Assembly (NCBI RefSeq): GCF_024868665.1
Contig: NC_079898.1
Coordinates: 22,863,364-22,927,363, forward strand
Direction: 5' to 3'
DNA: 64,000 bases
DNA from: Triplophysa rosa
Lineage: Eukaryota; Chordata; Actinopteri; Cypriniformes; Nemacheilidae
The notes under the pieces were generated by a model. The model saw nothing but the letters and a program-made list of their open reading frames with translations. It was not told the origin of the DNA and did no database searches. Positions 1-12,700 of the stretch are shown one piece after another (the first letter of the stretch is position 1; every line of letters starts with the position of its first letter). A program made the position numbers and the translations under genes.

Positions 1-631
1 CTTAAACAGACTCATGTTTTATTCAGTCTTTTGCAATTTAGTCCTGCTTTAGAGTTTACGAAAAAATATTTAAACGCCTCTAGCAACCGGATCACTGGGG
101 GCAAATTAAAAACATTGAAGCAAGTTTAAATAAACTCAACAAAAGCAATAAAAATTGTGCAAATACACTTTGTAATGACCCTATAAGGCAGCTATTGTGA
201 CATTGTTCTGGTCTGCACGAGCCATGACTACCGTCAACATCTGTAGTCAAGATATAGCCCTGTAAAATAAAAATAAGTCAGGCATAAATATAAACAATTG
301 AGTGTTTGTATATGTTTTCTCAAATAAAGGGGTTGTTTTGTAACTATACCCATACATCTAACATCCAACAACATGTTGTGTGAAGCATATTACATAGTTT
401 TAATATAACACTTTAAAGAATATAGGTCCAAAATTCGTCTGGAACTGGTAAAAAATGAGCACAAAATGATACTGTTTTATTCTATTTCTACCCTTATCCT
501 ATTCAAACAACAAAAGGATTTTAGTGGTCAGGTCTGTACAAATGGCTCCTTAAGGTAACACCTGCACTTTTTACTGCACTTCAGGATTGTATCTGTCATC
601 TGCAGTGATTTACATCGTTTTGTATTCACAG
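1..631 (+). other. hpse2: 3' part of HPSE2 intron 1
   Basis: No reading frame or repeat that I recognise. AT-rich intronic sequence ending in the acceptor TTCACAG just before exon 2. The first coding exon (signal peptide and start codon) is not in the window. Confidence 0.7.
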
Positions 632-786
632 CTCCAAGAGGTTGGTTACTCTAGCTCGGGGACTCTCTCCAGCTTATCTGAGGTTTGGGGGCAAGCGGAC
701 CGATTTTCTTCAGTTTCATAACCTGAAGAATCTTGCAAAGTTTCGAGGGCCTGGACCGGACTATTACCTCAAAAACTATGAAGATG
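632..786 (+). CDS. hpse2: HPSE2 exon 2
   Basis: Window residues 1-51 plus split codons at both ends (the first base ends a codon; the last G starts Asp52). The peptide has the family block [20 protein letters not shown] and ends in [11 protein letters not shown], as in vertebrate HPSE2. Acceptor TTCACAG, donor GTGAGG. In heparanase the block [10 protein letters not shown] is part of the barrel of the 8-kDa chain, and the stretch that follows corresponds to the linker region. Confidence 0.95.
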
Positions 787-3700
787 GTGAGGTTTGTTTT
801 GGTCATTTTCAATGAGGCAGATATCTTTCGGCCCCAGAAAGTTTGATAAACACTCACATTCATTGGGTACAGGGTTAATGTTCGAAATATTCTGAAAATC
901 ATTTATTTAGTGCATATCACTTAAACGTCTGCACAAAGAATTTTTGATATATGCATGTGAGAAACTATAGTTTAGATATCTGGTAAACATAAACACAATG
1001 CAAACCAAACACATAGTTGCATTTGCTCTTGGAGTGGTGCGGTTTGTCCTCACATATATGACACGAGTAGACAGCACAACCTCCAGAAACATCCCTCTGG
1101 TTTCCACGCAGACATTGTGCGCAGTGACTTCGCCCTGGACAAACAGAAGGGCTGCAGACTGGCCAGCCACCCGGACATGATGCTGGAGCTGCAGCGCGAG
1201 AAAGCGGCTCAGGTGCAGCAGGTCTTGTTGAAAGAACAGCTGTCTGACATCTACAGCGATGTTACGTTAACAGGTAGGAGATTATAACAACATGCAGATA
1301 TTGAGCTCACACTGTAAAGCCTGAGAAGAATGTAAATAGTTGTTAGACTTTGTTTTTTCAATTTCACCATGGTAAATAATGTGGTAAATATTCAAATACA
1401 TTTTATTTGGTTTGTGGTGACTGGTGGTCGTTGTGAAAAGCACAGAGTTTGGAAAAGGATTATACAATTCAAACTATAATAGTCAGTGAAAGTGTCTCCA
1501 GTAATTTCCATCTTCTGTTGTATAATGTGATATTTCATCACGTAAAGCACTATGGCGCTGTTTTTTGAAGGGATTATGTTCATGGATCAGTTTAATGTTT
1601 AAGCTGTTTTTTACAATGATGAACAGGGCCCGCTTGGCATGATGATCTGAATTGATCAGATCCATCACTTTAGGTCTGATTTGTTTCTTTATTTCGTTGC
1701 CACGTGTACCACCGGTACGCCAACAAACCTGGTGATTGTTGCTGCGCGCTCCAGAAAAAGCACGAGTTTAAAACGATGAGAGATAGGACGGTCCAGCGCA
1801 CAACCAGCCAAACATATGGTTTTATTGATCATTTTCAACAGCTGCGCTTTGCCTGTTTGTAAATCCAGTGTCCAATTTCAGATTTTAGACCTCCACACAC
1901 ATAGGTTGTCCCAAATGTTCAGATCATTTTTGGGGAAATAATTGTTTGAAAGGCAGAACTCTCTAAGGGCTTGTCAGAGACCTTTGTAGTACCAAAAAGT
2001 GTCAGATCAAGGATAAAATGATGCTGAATGATGACTTACACTATACGGCCAATAGAAACAACAGCTGACAATGATTTCAGAAAATGACACTTTGTAAAAT
2101 CTCTCGTTTTAGTTCTTCAAGGAACAAAGTTTGCTGAATGCAGAGTACAGCGGAGAGCTTTGTGCAATTGTTAGAGACACTTGGAATCGGGTCGGCTGTG
2201 TGTTTTGTTGGCGTATGTACGAGCATAAATCTGTAAACATGTATTATATAGATGTTGTTTGTTTGGATGGAACATTTCTGTTGCTGAGGCGCAGTTGTTG
2301 GTAATTGATTTCTTCTTGAGCACCCCTGGAACGGCTCACGTTCAACACCCTGCTGAAAACCGTGAGGGGATCTAAGAAACATTTCTAGTTTTTTTCCCTG
2401 ACAGGTTTGCTTTTTTTTGCATAAACACTATTGTTTTATTATAACAGTCTATGCAGTAATCTCAACGTGGACTGAAATCAGACCATCAGGTACAGCCATC
2501 CAGAGAGAATTTATTTGTTCAAAGCAGATTTACTGTGGAAAGATCGTACTAAATTTTGTGTCAGACGCCGTGTGAGTTCTAACGCGGGTCGTTGTATTAT
2601 TGATATATAAACTCTCCTGCTATCAGATCAGAATGTCTAAACTGCTGTTCGTTGAGTCTAGCTGTCAGATATACTAGATTGTTTATGTTGCCAAACCCAG
2701 CACTTTTGTAACTTTTATTTTCTGAATCTGCATTGGACAGGACAGCTGTAATAGGAATTCGGGCTAATCGCACAGAAGGTGAAACTGACTGAAAATTCCT
2801 GGAAAGGAATCTCTTCCTCTCAGAAAAACGCCTGTCGTGTGCATAACGGATTGGTGAGAATAAAGGCACCTGGGTGCAGAAGAGCAGACAGGCCTGTTAC
2901 CAATCAGGACGAACCCCTGCGCAGACGTTGGCAGGTGACAGGGGAATTGCGGGTAAGGCAGCCCTGCCTCATCCATTTCCACTCGGCGCAGGTCGGCTTT
3001 TCTGACCCTTTCTCATTAGAGCTATCTGTAATAGGCGCGAAAGGCATTTGCCTGTTGAAACAAACCGTGGTATGACAAGCCCAAGGTCATGCTAGCTTTC
3101 ACCTCTGCGCTCGCTACAGTTTAGTCCAGTTTAGATAAAGCAAACCATCTGAGACAAGTCGAGGTCGGGGCACTTGAAGCTCTCAGATTACTACAGGTTC
3201 ACTACACTAAGTTTACCTTGCACTGCATTGTCAGAATTTACTTGGTTTGTTTTGTTTATGTAAATATTTAAGCATATTTAAAATTGTAAATGCACATTTA
3301 TGCATTTGGCTGATGCTTTTACCCAAAGTGACCCAAAGTGCATTTGGGGTCAATTATATATAGTATTTCTGTTCCCTGTGATGAAATTAAATGTGAGTAA
3401 TTAAAGGGTAGTTTACCCAAAATAAAAAATACAAATTCTGTTATCATTTATTCACCATCATTTAAAACTTTTACTTTTGTGGAAATATATGACTTTAATG
3501 TCTGTGGAAAACTAAAAGGATATTTTGAGAAATGTCTCAGTGGTTTTCCATACAATTGAGGTCAATGGGGTGCAGTGTTGTTTGGTTAACAAAGTTCTTC
3601 AAAATATCTTCTTTTGTCTTCTGCAGATGAAAGGAAATCATACAAGTACTACAAAGAATTACAAGAGCATAAATAAATGATAAAAGAATTTGCATTTTTG

Positions 3701-6700
3701 GATAAACTTTCCTTTAGAGACGCGTGTTTTCAGAGACTATATTTTCTAAATTCTCTTACCCCATTGATTTAAAATTTTGAGTTATGCCTAAATAGTAAAA
3801 ACTGTTTGAAAAAGTGGTAATAATATATTCTCTAAAAGCGTCATATTATCTATTACTCAAATAATTGTGTCTTGTTTTAAGGATGCTTAGATATTATTAC
3901 AAGAAATGTATTTGTGCCGCAGACTGATGGAGTGGTTTATTAGCGTTGCACAAATTTTAATTGGATTTGTAACAGAATTGTATTTCAACGGTTAGTTTTT
4001 TCATGCAGTCATAACCCTGATAGATGCATATATCATTCAGTAAGAGCTGACATTCAATATGATGAATATCCGCAGTACAGTTTTCTTCATGGAAATTTAT
4101 CCATTGAATGAAGTGTCAGCTGATATGTAGCTCAGTGTGGTGAAGATAAATTCCATCCTTCTTGGCACTTTCTGAGGTCACGCTACACCTCTTGGATCAG
4201 TCTCTTTGGATCAGTCCCAAAGCATCGTGGATCCCAGCATAGGATGTTTAAGAAAAGAAATGCAACTTGTTTGCAATATTTAAAGCTATTTCCGGCCGTT
4301 TTGCTTTTCTGCTCTGACAAATGACAGGAAGTTGTCCAGTTAGGGTGGTTTGGTTATTAACTGACAGTTAGCCTTTAGCCTCGTGTTTTCAGCAGCGCTA
4401 GCTGCATGTCTGTAGTTCTCAAAATGGTGATTGAAAGGAAAACGCTGTTAAAATGGGCTTGACAGAGGTGAAGAACACATTTTCAACAGGACATTTTGAT
4501 GTTAAAATACATTCTGTAGATTTAAATGCAAAGAACCCTACGCTCTTAAAAATAAGGGTGCTTTAAAGGTTCTTCACATGCGATACCATAGAAGAACCAT
4601 TTTTGGTTTCACAAAGAATCATTCAGTCAAAGGTTCTTTAAAGAACCATCTCTTTCTTACCTTTTTTAATCTGATGAACCTTTTTTCGCCACAAAGAACC
4701 CTACGCTCTTAAAAATAAGGGTGCTTTAAAGGTTCTTCACAGTGATGCCATAGAAGAACCAAAAGAACCATTCAGACAAAGATTCTTTAAAGAACCATCT
4801 CTTTCTCTGTTTGTGAAACAGAAAGGTTCTTCAGATGTTAAAGGTTCTTGATGGAACCAAAAGGTTCTTCTATGGCATCAAAGAACCTTTTGAAGCACTT
4901 TGTTTAAGAGTGTTTGTGAAACAAAATGTTTTTTCGGATGTTAAAGGTTCTTTATGGAACCATTTAGACAAAAAGGTTTTTCTATGGCACCTTTATTTTT
5001 AAAAGTGTATAAGCCGATTGTGTCTGTAAATTCTACTAAATAGTATAAACACCAAGGCTCTGTGGTACTAGAAAAACTTTGCTTGGTTTGTTTGAGTATC
5101 TCGAACAGCCCAACACAGAAACCCAATGAATGGTGTGCATTTGGGGGCGGAACCATCTCTGTGCCCATCCGATGACAGGCAGGGGGAGTGTTCAGGAAAT
5201 CAATTATTTTTGTTTACAAAAATGGCTGGATATTGTGATGTGATGACATCTTTTAACTTTATTAATATAAGGTAACATGCTCACGTTATATGTTATTTTG
5301 GCTCCTGGCAGATTTTAATTTGCTAGTCATCAAATGGTCTTTCTTCAGTCATTTCTCTTCTTGTCAGGATGTGCTTAAATTGACTCAAAGGTTTGGAGTC
5401 TTTCCTCCCTCCCCCAGCAGTAGTGAAAACACACATGTGTGCACTCAACACAAACGTAGTAAGTGCACGTAGAATAGTGTGCTAATGATGGATCTGAGGC
5501 TCTGACAGATGTTTCTGCCTGCGAAAGAGCAGCACTCATTTTTTTCCTATCTCTGAGATTTTACGCAGATAGAGACTGCTCTGGATTTCGGTGCGTTGTA
5601 ACGCGAACTACACATCCACACGCATGATGTTCTCCAGAAGAATTGACGTTGCTTTTGACATTACCATCCTCTGACGTTCATTCATGGCGAACGACATAAA
5701 CGCCAAATGTGGTGTCTTGCAGGGACACTAGTTTATTGTCTGTGAGGTATTCCTTAAGGTAGATCAAAAACATGCTGCCTGAAAACCAGTGGAATCGGAC
5801 AGATAAATCCCAGAAATTAGACAATAACCATTACGAGAGAGAACGGGAGAGAGAAATACTGGCAAATATGACATGAATACAGTCTCGTATCAAGTGTGAG
5901 GCTAGAGTGAACAGAACTGTAAATATATGAGACGCTAATATGTGTAACAGACTCCTGTTTCCATCACTGCCGGCCGTTACTCAAGACCCAACTCATTTAA
6001 ATGAGCATAAAACCACAAGTAGACAAAAAAAATAAAAAGGTGTCACAACAGAAGTTTATGAAGACCGAATGGGCCCTAGACATCTTGTAAACGTAACGGG
6101 AAACCGTCAGACCGCGTGAGTCAGTCACCGTTATATACTGGCATTCAAATTCGCCAAATTAAGTGATAAACTAGCCGTCAAACGAATCTGTGAGTAGAAA
6201 CATGGAAAGTAGGAGCATATTTACGTTTTGCGAAATAATGAAAATAAACTGTGACTAAATGTTCAAGGAAAACACATTTGAACAGCGGAAAATCGCACAT
6301 GGGTACACAAATCTAATTTTATATTGAAATTAGCGTGAAAATTGATTTTGTGAAAATGGAGTGTCAGATCTGGGCCCTGTTTTCCAGGCTTCATAAGAAT
6401 AAGTACATTGGCGAAACGGTCACAGGCGATAATCTGAATTACAAGTTTCCCAAAAGCATTGTAATTTAAGATGTAATTCGCTTAAAAATAAAAAATTCCT
6501 TGTTATTCACGCCCCTATTCTAAACACCCCTTTCTTCCTTCCATAGAACACAATAGCTGAATCGAGACTGTCAGTCACAAACATTAACTTGATCTCTTCT
6601 TTCATTTTCCACGACTTCCAAGTGGAAGTCATACAGGTGAGGAAAAACATGAAGTAGTTACACAAACAGTTTTATTTGGAGTGACTTTTATTTGAAGTAA

Positions 6701-9700
6701 TGCAAGTTTTCATTTCATTATTGAAATTTCTTGACATCACAGTCTCTTCATATAATCTGGCCTGTATTTTCTAATAGTCATGTTGAAAACTAACCGATTA
6801 GTCACCATTTTATTTAACGTTTTAGTTTCATTCAAAGTTTTAATCATTTTATATTTTGGGTTTGCATTAATTTATAATGTATTGTTTCAGACCCAAATTC
6901 TGGGTTGTTTCAATCCATGGTTGGGTCAAATATGGACATTTTCTAGGTTAATTTAACCAGCAGTTGGGTTTGTCTCTTTTTCACCCAACCATGGATTGAA
7001 AACAACCCAGCATTTTTTTTGAAGTGTACACAAATGACAAGAGAGTTCATCAGTCTACATCTTCTTAGTGCTCTTACAACATCACACACATTGTCTCCCC
7101 ATGTAAACACAAATCCCAAACGATAATCCACGATAATCCTTTCAGAGGAGTTCCCTTTCCTGCGATTGATTAACCCACGAGGAAGCTTTTTGTCCGGGAA
7201 ATTTCCTTTTCATTACGTGCATTCATTTGATACTGATCTTCAAATGAGTCATCAGAATAGCGCTTATTGTGCATGAGAACTGCGTCATGGCAGCTGTAGG
7301 TGGTTTAATAACACCCCTCGATAAACAAATATTAAAGAGCTGCGATTCACTGCATATGTTTCAAGTGCTGACATGACTAAAACCATTACGAATCAAAAAA
7401 GAATTTAATTGCACATGTCGGCAATCTTTTGTCTTAACCACGGTAAAAAATTGCAGAATCTCATTGGGCGTCATTGGTGTAGCGTGAGCAGGACAAACTT
7501 TTGATGAAATCATTTGTAAAATCGTTCTTACTTAAATTGTCACTAACACCAGTTTAGAAACTGGGATTCTCAAAATGTCGCTTTTATCAGGAAACATAAA
7601 GAATGCTGTTTAAGATGGTAAAAACTTTATAATAAAGAAATGTTTTTTACGTACAATTATTACGATTTATTTAAAATTCTGCGCAAATTCTAGGTCACTA
7701 ATCAAACAAGCGGTTTTTAGGGATTGACCCTGTTAACAAAACCAAGTCCTTGCTTTGGAGAATCGTGCCAGTTTGACTGTATGCTGTCATTAAAGCAAAC
7801 GGAAAACATACCACATAAGAAACTATGAAATTGTATTTATATTCCTGTTAAACTGTCCACTTAAATAATTGTGCTTATTTTGTTTTGGTAATGCGATATG
7901 TAAGTGTTCCTGTATAGCTCAAAGGTTGTGGGTTTGAGACCTAGAGACAGTAGATATTGGTATAGCGTGAATGCACTGTAAATTGCTTTGGATAAAAGCA
8001 TCTGCCAAATGCATAAATGTAAATGAAATTTGAATACAATTCTGGAAATCTAATTCTTCATATTTGCACTTAGCCTTTCTTTTTTGTTTTCATTTAACAG
8101 CCAGCTCACCAACATGGAGCTCTGTCAAAACATACGTCCTTCATTACTAGCAGACGTGTAGCATTTCCCTAATTTGGCTGTTAAGCTGTCAGTAGATATT
8201 CACGAGCCTTCCCCAGAGCATGCTTATATTCACTTCTTTTTAAGGAATTAGCACTGTTGGAGATTTTGTTAATAGTCGACATCACAAGGACTGAAGGAAG
8301 TGATTGTTGTGGCAGCTTGGCGTTAGATGAGGTGAAGTCTGGTTGTATATTACTGTGGTGATTTCACCTGGCAGCTTCAGCGCTCCTAGCCTGTTTGGAC
8401 ATTGATTTAACTAGTTTTAATGTTCCAAGGACCATCTGGTTTTACCACAAATTTGCCCTTTGTGTTGAACTTTCTCTAGTAGAATTACATGTGCATTAAA
8501 GTGTATTGTTCAAGACGGTTTGGCTTGTTAAAAGACCTGTTTCGGTGAGAAAATGTATGATTTTACAACCTTAAGAGAGACGTGTGTGATGTTTTTCTGT
8601 GAAAGCTGCAACCTGTAACTTGTTTTGTTTAAAAATAAGCAAAAATAGCCTAAGTTGACTTGTCAGGTACTATTTTACCGGAAATGTCAGTTTGACATTA
8701 TTTAACTGCAACCCACATAAGGACAATCATTTTGTTTTCAGTTTTATTACAAATTTGAATCGGCTTTAATTTTTATATTTTTTTGTTATTTGTTTATATA
8801 TTTTAAATGTATTATTATTATATATCTGTTTATTTTTGTTGCTATGTTTGTTGAATTTATTTTTAATAATCAAATTTGAATAATATTTAGGCCGAAATAA
8901 AATGTTACTTTAATACATCTTTGGATAAAAGCGTCTGCTAAATGACTAAATAAATAGTTATCGGGAAACCTGTTTGAAAATAGTCATCAATTTTCACAGT
9001 AACTATAATTCTATCAAATACAGGTCATAGTGCATGAAAGCAAGTGAATGTCAGTCTGTTGTTCTCACATTCTGGCTGATCAGAAGCTTCTGGCTCTCCT
9101 CGTGTTCTGTGATGAGTTTTGAGGCGCAGGAGGGATTTGTGGCTCACTCCAAAGGGTATTGAGTTTCTCTTTCCTTCTGGACTATTTTTTAAATGCACAG
9201 CTGTTGATCTCTTCCCTGCGCTGTGTGGGATGAACAGAGACACCACGCTCAGTGGGTCTGCTGTGGAAATTTATTAAAACTGCCCAAAGATATGTGAATT
9301 ATGCAAAGAGGTAGTCAGAAATAGACCACCTGTTATGAGGGTATTATTCATTTTTATTGTCTTTGTCAGTACTTGCGCTTTTTCTGCAACACCTGTCAGC
9401 CATCATAAATCATTCAAGTGCTTCCCGCTGAGGTGGATTCTGTTTTAAAATTTTCATAAATGTGATCTTTTTCCCTTAAGATTAATGCTGAGAGCTAAGC
9501 CATGATTGTGACCACCTTACAAAACGTACAACTTGAATGCAAGACATTGATGCCTCGTACCATTTTTGTGTACCGTATACATCAGACAGTTTGTGATGAG
9601 GATGATGGCAAGGTGTTCCTCCAAAAATGTTTCCAAAGTTTTGCTCTTGTTTCTCAGAGGATGTGATGCCAAACTAATGTTTGGAAATGTATGATCTGAA

Positions 9701-12700
9701 GGGCGGAACAGAAAAATGCATTTTGTTTTTACCTTAATGTTGGACAAAAGTTATATTATATTAGAATTATACATTGTTTAATGTATTCTTAGAAATGTGG
9801 ATTCTATTTTTAGTTGAAAGAAAAATAATTGAACTCACTGCAGTCTCCATTATCCTCTCATTCCTGCCCAGCTTTTTGTTTATTTGTAAATCCAGAGAAT
9901 TTGCCAGAAGCCTGAATATTGACATGTGGAATGCAGAACTATTGCTTCTCAGACTGTAACCATACAAACAGCATTGTGTGTGTGTGTCTGTGGTTTGTAC
10001 AATATAAAAATCATTACGTCTATCGTCCTCGTAAACCATATATACATGTGTGTGTGTGGATATGTTTATATCATGTTCTGTCTGAAGCATAAACTACATT
10101 TGATACAATTTGACTACAAATGATTGCAAAAAATGTTGTATTGTATTGCAGTGAATTTAGTATAGATTTTTTTTAAATGTCAGTATAGCAGATTTTGCCC
10201 TTGGATATATTAAGGCAATAACATTTATACATTCAAGAATGCAATTACTGTACATATGTGCATGCATTCATAAAATGCAGATATTGTAGACGTATAGGCC
10301 TACTGTACATCGTTGTACATTTAAATAGAGCGTACAATATCAACATTTTGACAGCATCTGAAATGTTAATCCTTTATGTATAGACTTAAGAGGCGTACAG
10401 ATCTTTACAAATCCTTTGGCAACAGGTTGGACTGGAATTTCAAAAAACTTTTGCAAGGGTACCCCTGCAGATGAGTGATTTTTAAAATTACATTTGAATC
10501 ATTTTACTTTTTATTACTATTTAATAAGCATTGAATATACTGTATGAGATGGTGTCTTGGGTGTCTCAAGAGAAAATACTAATAATAAGAGATTAAAAGG
10601 CATATCTGTATAAGTTTATTTATTTTATTTAGCCTCGTTGTGCAAGCTCTCTGGAGCTTGTGCAGAGGCAGCAGCTTTTGCCAGAGGGGAACTGGAATCC
10701 CCTGGTTGGGCCTGGGTTCTCCTGAGGTTTTTTTCTCGATTAGAGTTTTGGGTTCCTCGCCACCGTTTGCATACTGTTTTTTGCACTATTTGCCTGGCCG
10801 GGGGGTTGTTTTTGTTTTAGAATTTTAAAGTTTTACTTAATTAATATTGCATATAGGAATTTATAGTCTGTTATATTTGACCTGTGCTTCTCTCTCCTTT
10901 ATCTTAAATGTGTGCTCTCACTGAGCGTGTGTGTGTGCGTGCGTGCGTGCGTGCGTGTCTGTGTGTGCGTATTTGTCTGTGTACGTGTGTGTGCGCGTGC
11001 GCGTCCGTGTGTGTGTGTCTATGTCTATGTGTGTTAGTACGTGTGCATATTGTGTGTGGAGTGTTTTGCATGTGGGTATGTCTGTCTTCTGTGTTTTCAA
11101 CTTTTTCTTGTTTTTACAGGTACAACTTTAATTGTTTTGCTTATAGTCAATATGTCTCATGTACAGCTGCTTTGTAACAATGAAAATTGTAAAAAGCGCT
11201 ATATAAATAAAGTTGAGTTGAGTTGTATATAAAATGCATGTGCAGTACAACTCAATGCACCAGGAAAAGAAATGTTGTTGTCTTTATATGATGTGATGGT
11301 TGGGCAGTACTTGCAAGTCTACATGGCAGTCCTGCAGCAGAATTTGGGCGGACCCTCGTGTGTTCCTTTCTGAAATATTTTGGCTGCTCTGATAAGTCTT
11401 TCGGCTATGGACTGTAGTCCTCTCGACTCACTTTCAAAACAATTTTACTATGTTTAAATCCATTCCGCACAACCCCACCGTTTTCCTGCCAAGATCTGTG
11501 CAGAAAACATGAACAAAGTCATCCTGTTCCATCTGGGGCGGTATACTTTATTTCAAAGGGGCCTATTAGAAAGTAGCAGAAATTTCAGCAGTGCTAAGAC
11601 CTCTGTCCACCTCATATTCACTCAATTTCGATGAAGCCGCGTGTGAATAAAACTATGTTCCGCGAGGAATTTTATGAGTCCATAAACAAGTAATGAAATT
11701 TGCTCCGGTCTGGGGAACACGAGCGGAAAGGTAAAATTGAGTTTTCTGTGGCATGTTCCAGAGTTCCAAACTTTATTTAAGTGGAGACTGGAGTGCTTTT
11801 AAATGGCCCCCAGTCAGAAGAAACTAACCGAAACCTTTCTGTCCTTTTTTACTTTAACTTGACTGACAAGACCTGACGGTTTTAAGCAAAGGCAGATGGA
11901 AGGTGCTGTTGAGTGGGCACAGCGTAAAGCCAAAAGACCACGTCTGCTGTGTTCCTGCCCCATAAACCTAAATGTTATTGGCAAAATTAGCAGCCAGTTA
12001 CAGGGGTTTTTATTGCAACCTCAATATCACCTGCCCTATCTTGGTAATAGGGCTGTCATGATATCCATTATCACTATTGTTGTTTCCAAATAAATTCACA
12101 ATATTTATTGTTACCAAATAAGTTCACAATTTTATTGAGATTTTCCAGGCGCTGAGTTATGATATTAACATTTGTGTAGTTCATTATTGTCAATGGGACA
12201 TATCAACAGGTAACAAAATAATTCCTTATCCTTTCACATATTGAATTCATAGCTTGACTTTAATGCATTTATTATTGATTAATATAATAGATCAATCAAA
12301 TAGGTTTACATAATTTGATTTATTTAATGCATATTAACATATTGAGTCTGCGTATTGGAATCACCTGCTGTGATACCCTTGCAAAATTTCTTGAAATTTC
12401 AGATCTGACCGGATGCCATAAAATTTGTAAAGATTTTCTAATCTCTAATGTGGATGGATTAGCATTTTCAAAGCTCTCAAAATGTTGATATCGTATGAAC
12501 CTGGGTCAATCCAAAAGTACACAAGGAGGTGGCTTGTTTCTGAAAGGTATTTATTGTGGTGAATGTTTGGAAAAATGCTCTGTAATTTTCACACAGCATC
12601 TGGTGAAAACATGTGACGCAGTACTGAAGTCAATTCCGGGGCTGTCAGACACAGTTACCGGGGAGACCTGTTCTTGCGTCTGTGTCTCTGACAGTGAATC

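Noticed and set aside
651..902. 83-codon minus-strand ORF over HPSE2 exon 2
   Set aside because: Antisense shadow of a well-supported exon with correct splice borders.
907..1180. ORFs on both strands over HPSE2 exon 3
   Set aside because: They cross the intron/exon border. The real frame is the one joining exons 2 and 4.
7906..7945. Possible tRNA gene
   Set aside because: Only box-like fragments with impossible spacing, and no cloverleaf. The tail shows it is a SINE.
10908..11177. Cys/Val-rich ORFs around 11 kb
   Set aside because: Translation of a GT/GC microsatellite inside a retroelement tail.
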